Assembly: GCA_033064195.1 (NCBI GenBank) | Contig: JARBJD010000350.1 | Span: 1-64,000, forward strand | Length of the DNA: 64,000 bases | Direction of reading: 5' to 3' | Source: Blattamonas nauphoetae | Taxonomy: Eukaryota > Preaxostyla > Oxymonadida | Shown here: positions 63,357-64,000 of the stretch, one piece after another | Numbering within the stretch: position 1 is the stretch's first letter | Layout of the letters: every line of letters starts with the position of its first letter | Notes under the pieces: generated by a model | Seen by the model: the letters and a program-made list of their open reading frames with translations, nothing else | Databases searched by the model: none | What the model was told of the DNA's origin: nothing | Made by a program: the position numbers and the translations under genes

Positions 63357-64000
63357 ATGACTGTTATCAACTGTGCACCGTCCCAACAAGCATCACACAT
63401 CCCCAATATTTCACCCAACTCATTCAGTTCTCCACAGACGAAGGACGCGAACTCTGAACTCTCCGACTCGCACGTTATCTATCTTTCGCTCTTCCTTGTC
63501 CACTCCTACTATCACTCAATCAAACACGTATCTCTTGGGCGATATTCTTTTCCTTTGAGGGAACACAACGAATCACCTATAGCAACTGAACAAGCTCGAT
63601 TTCTTGGGATGCCAAGATGCGAAGAACTAAGTCGCTTTGAGAACAGATTCACAGCAGACTATTTTCTTCGATTTGGCAAACATGCAGAATTATACGATAG
63701 AATCTCCGAAACGAGCTGGGTGTTAAAGCGTCTCGTTCAATCCGAAATTCTTGACCGGACGACATTTGTGGTGGCGATGGATGTGATGGACAGAGCATTA
63801 CAACGCTACCGCCAGAACTATGAATCATACCTGACGCTGGAATTTGCCCCAATGTTTGTTCTATCAACCATTATTTTGGCCCACAAAGCTGCCTCCGATC
63901 GGCCGACCAGAATGGCTGAATTTGCCGAAATGTTCCAGTTGGAGCGATTGGCACTGGTGGAATCTGAGAGGACACTGTTTGACTGGCTGGACTGCGATAT
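63357..64000 (+). CDS. Cyclin-like protein, cut by window edge
   Basis: An open frame from the ATG at 63,357-63,359 to the end of the window (214 complete codons, no stop). After a ~75 residue low-complexity leader, the cyclin N-terminal box appears: VVAMDVMDRALQRY, STIILAHKAASDR, VESERTLFDWLDCD at its end. The pattern best suits a Pho80/cyclin-P type or similar minor cyclin, but the end is missing. It would bind and activate a CDK. Confidence 0.7.
   Translation, partial: MTVINCAPSQQASHIPNISPNSFSSPQTKDANSELSDSHVIYLSLFLVHSYYHSIKHVSLGRYSFPLREHNESPIATEQARFLGMPRCEELSRFENRFTADYFLRFGKHAELYDRISETSWVLKRLVQSEILDRTTFVVAMDVMDRALQRYRQNYESYLTLEFAPMFVLSTIILAHKAASDRPTRMAEFAEMFQLERLALVESERTLFDWLDCD

Overview
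The window reads as nuclear DNA of a flagellated anaerobic protist, most likely an oxymonad close to Blattamonas (Preaxostyla). The organism call is inference. It rests on intron-rich genes with very short introns (about 31-72 nt, a few near 200), ordinary use of TAA and TGA as stops, a cilium-associated gene (CFAP97), a membrane-anchored beta-helix/pseudokinase protein, and a decayed ARM-like gene that resembles, from memory, a large oxymonad gene family.

Layout. (1) About 1-12.9 kb is an AT-rich Polinton/Maverick-type virus-like element whose left end lies outside the window. It has a capsid-like gene cut by the window edge, two paired small MAPG proteins, two unassigned proteins, a packaging-type ATPase, a retroviral-type integrase, a protein-primed-type family B DNA polymerase with an HNH-like module inside it, and accessory genes. 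A T-rich motif precedes most of its minus-strand starts. The right flank (11.7-14.1 kb) holds four copies of a GC-rich repeat unit and a decayed tandem repeat. (2) About 14-27 kb is a graveyard: two oppositely oriented remnants of tyrosine-recombinase-type (DIRS-like) retroelements, one decayed host gene, a ~594 bp foldback element, a 676 bp Tc1/mariner-type MITE with iterated terminal repeats and TA flanks, and a ~390 bp palindromic duplication. (3) From 27.4 kb on it is host coding DNA: a receptor-like beta-helix protein with a catalytically dead kinase C-lobe, a PHP-domain phosphoesterase, a ~10.5 kb gene for a >3,000-residue FYVE-like/ARM-like protein, CMS1, a Wntless/TMEM181-type membrane protein, Rab6, a small PTB-like protein, an ELAV-like RNA-binding protein, two identical head-to-head Hsp70 genes, calnexin, an RPA32-like OB-fold protein, CFAP97, a possible ESCRT-III-like protein, a DUF4485 protein and the start of a cyclin.

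The host genes do not form one pathway. Several serve the secretory/endomembrane system (calnexin, Rab6, the Wntless-like protein, perhaps the FYVE-like giant), and two probably serve the cilium or centrosome (CFAP97, DUF4485). The strongest structural features are three inverted duplications in one window (390 bp, 535 bp and 2,191 bp arms), the last creating a divergent pair of identical Hsp70 genes. No single undescribed system stands out with certainty. The best candidates for new biology are the HNH module inside the Polinton polymerase, the element's common promoter-like motif, the paired MAPG proteins, and the palindromic Hsp70 locus.
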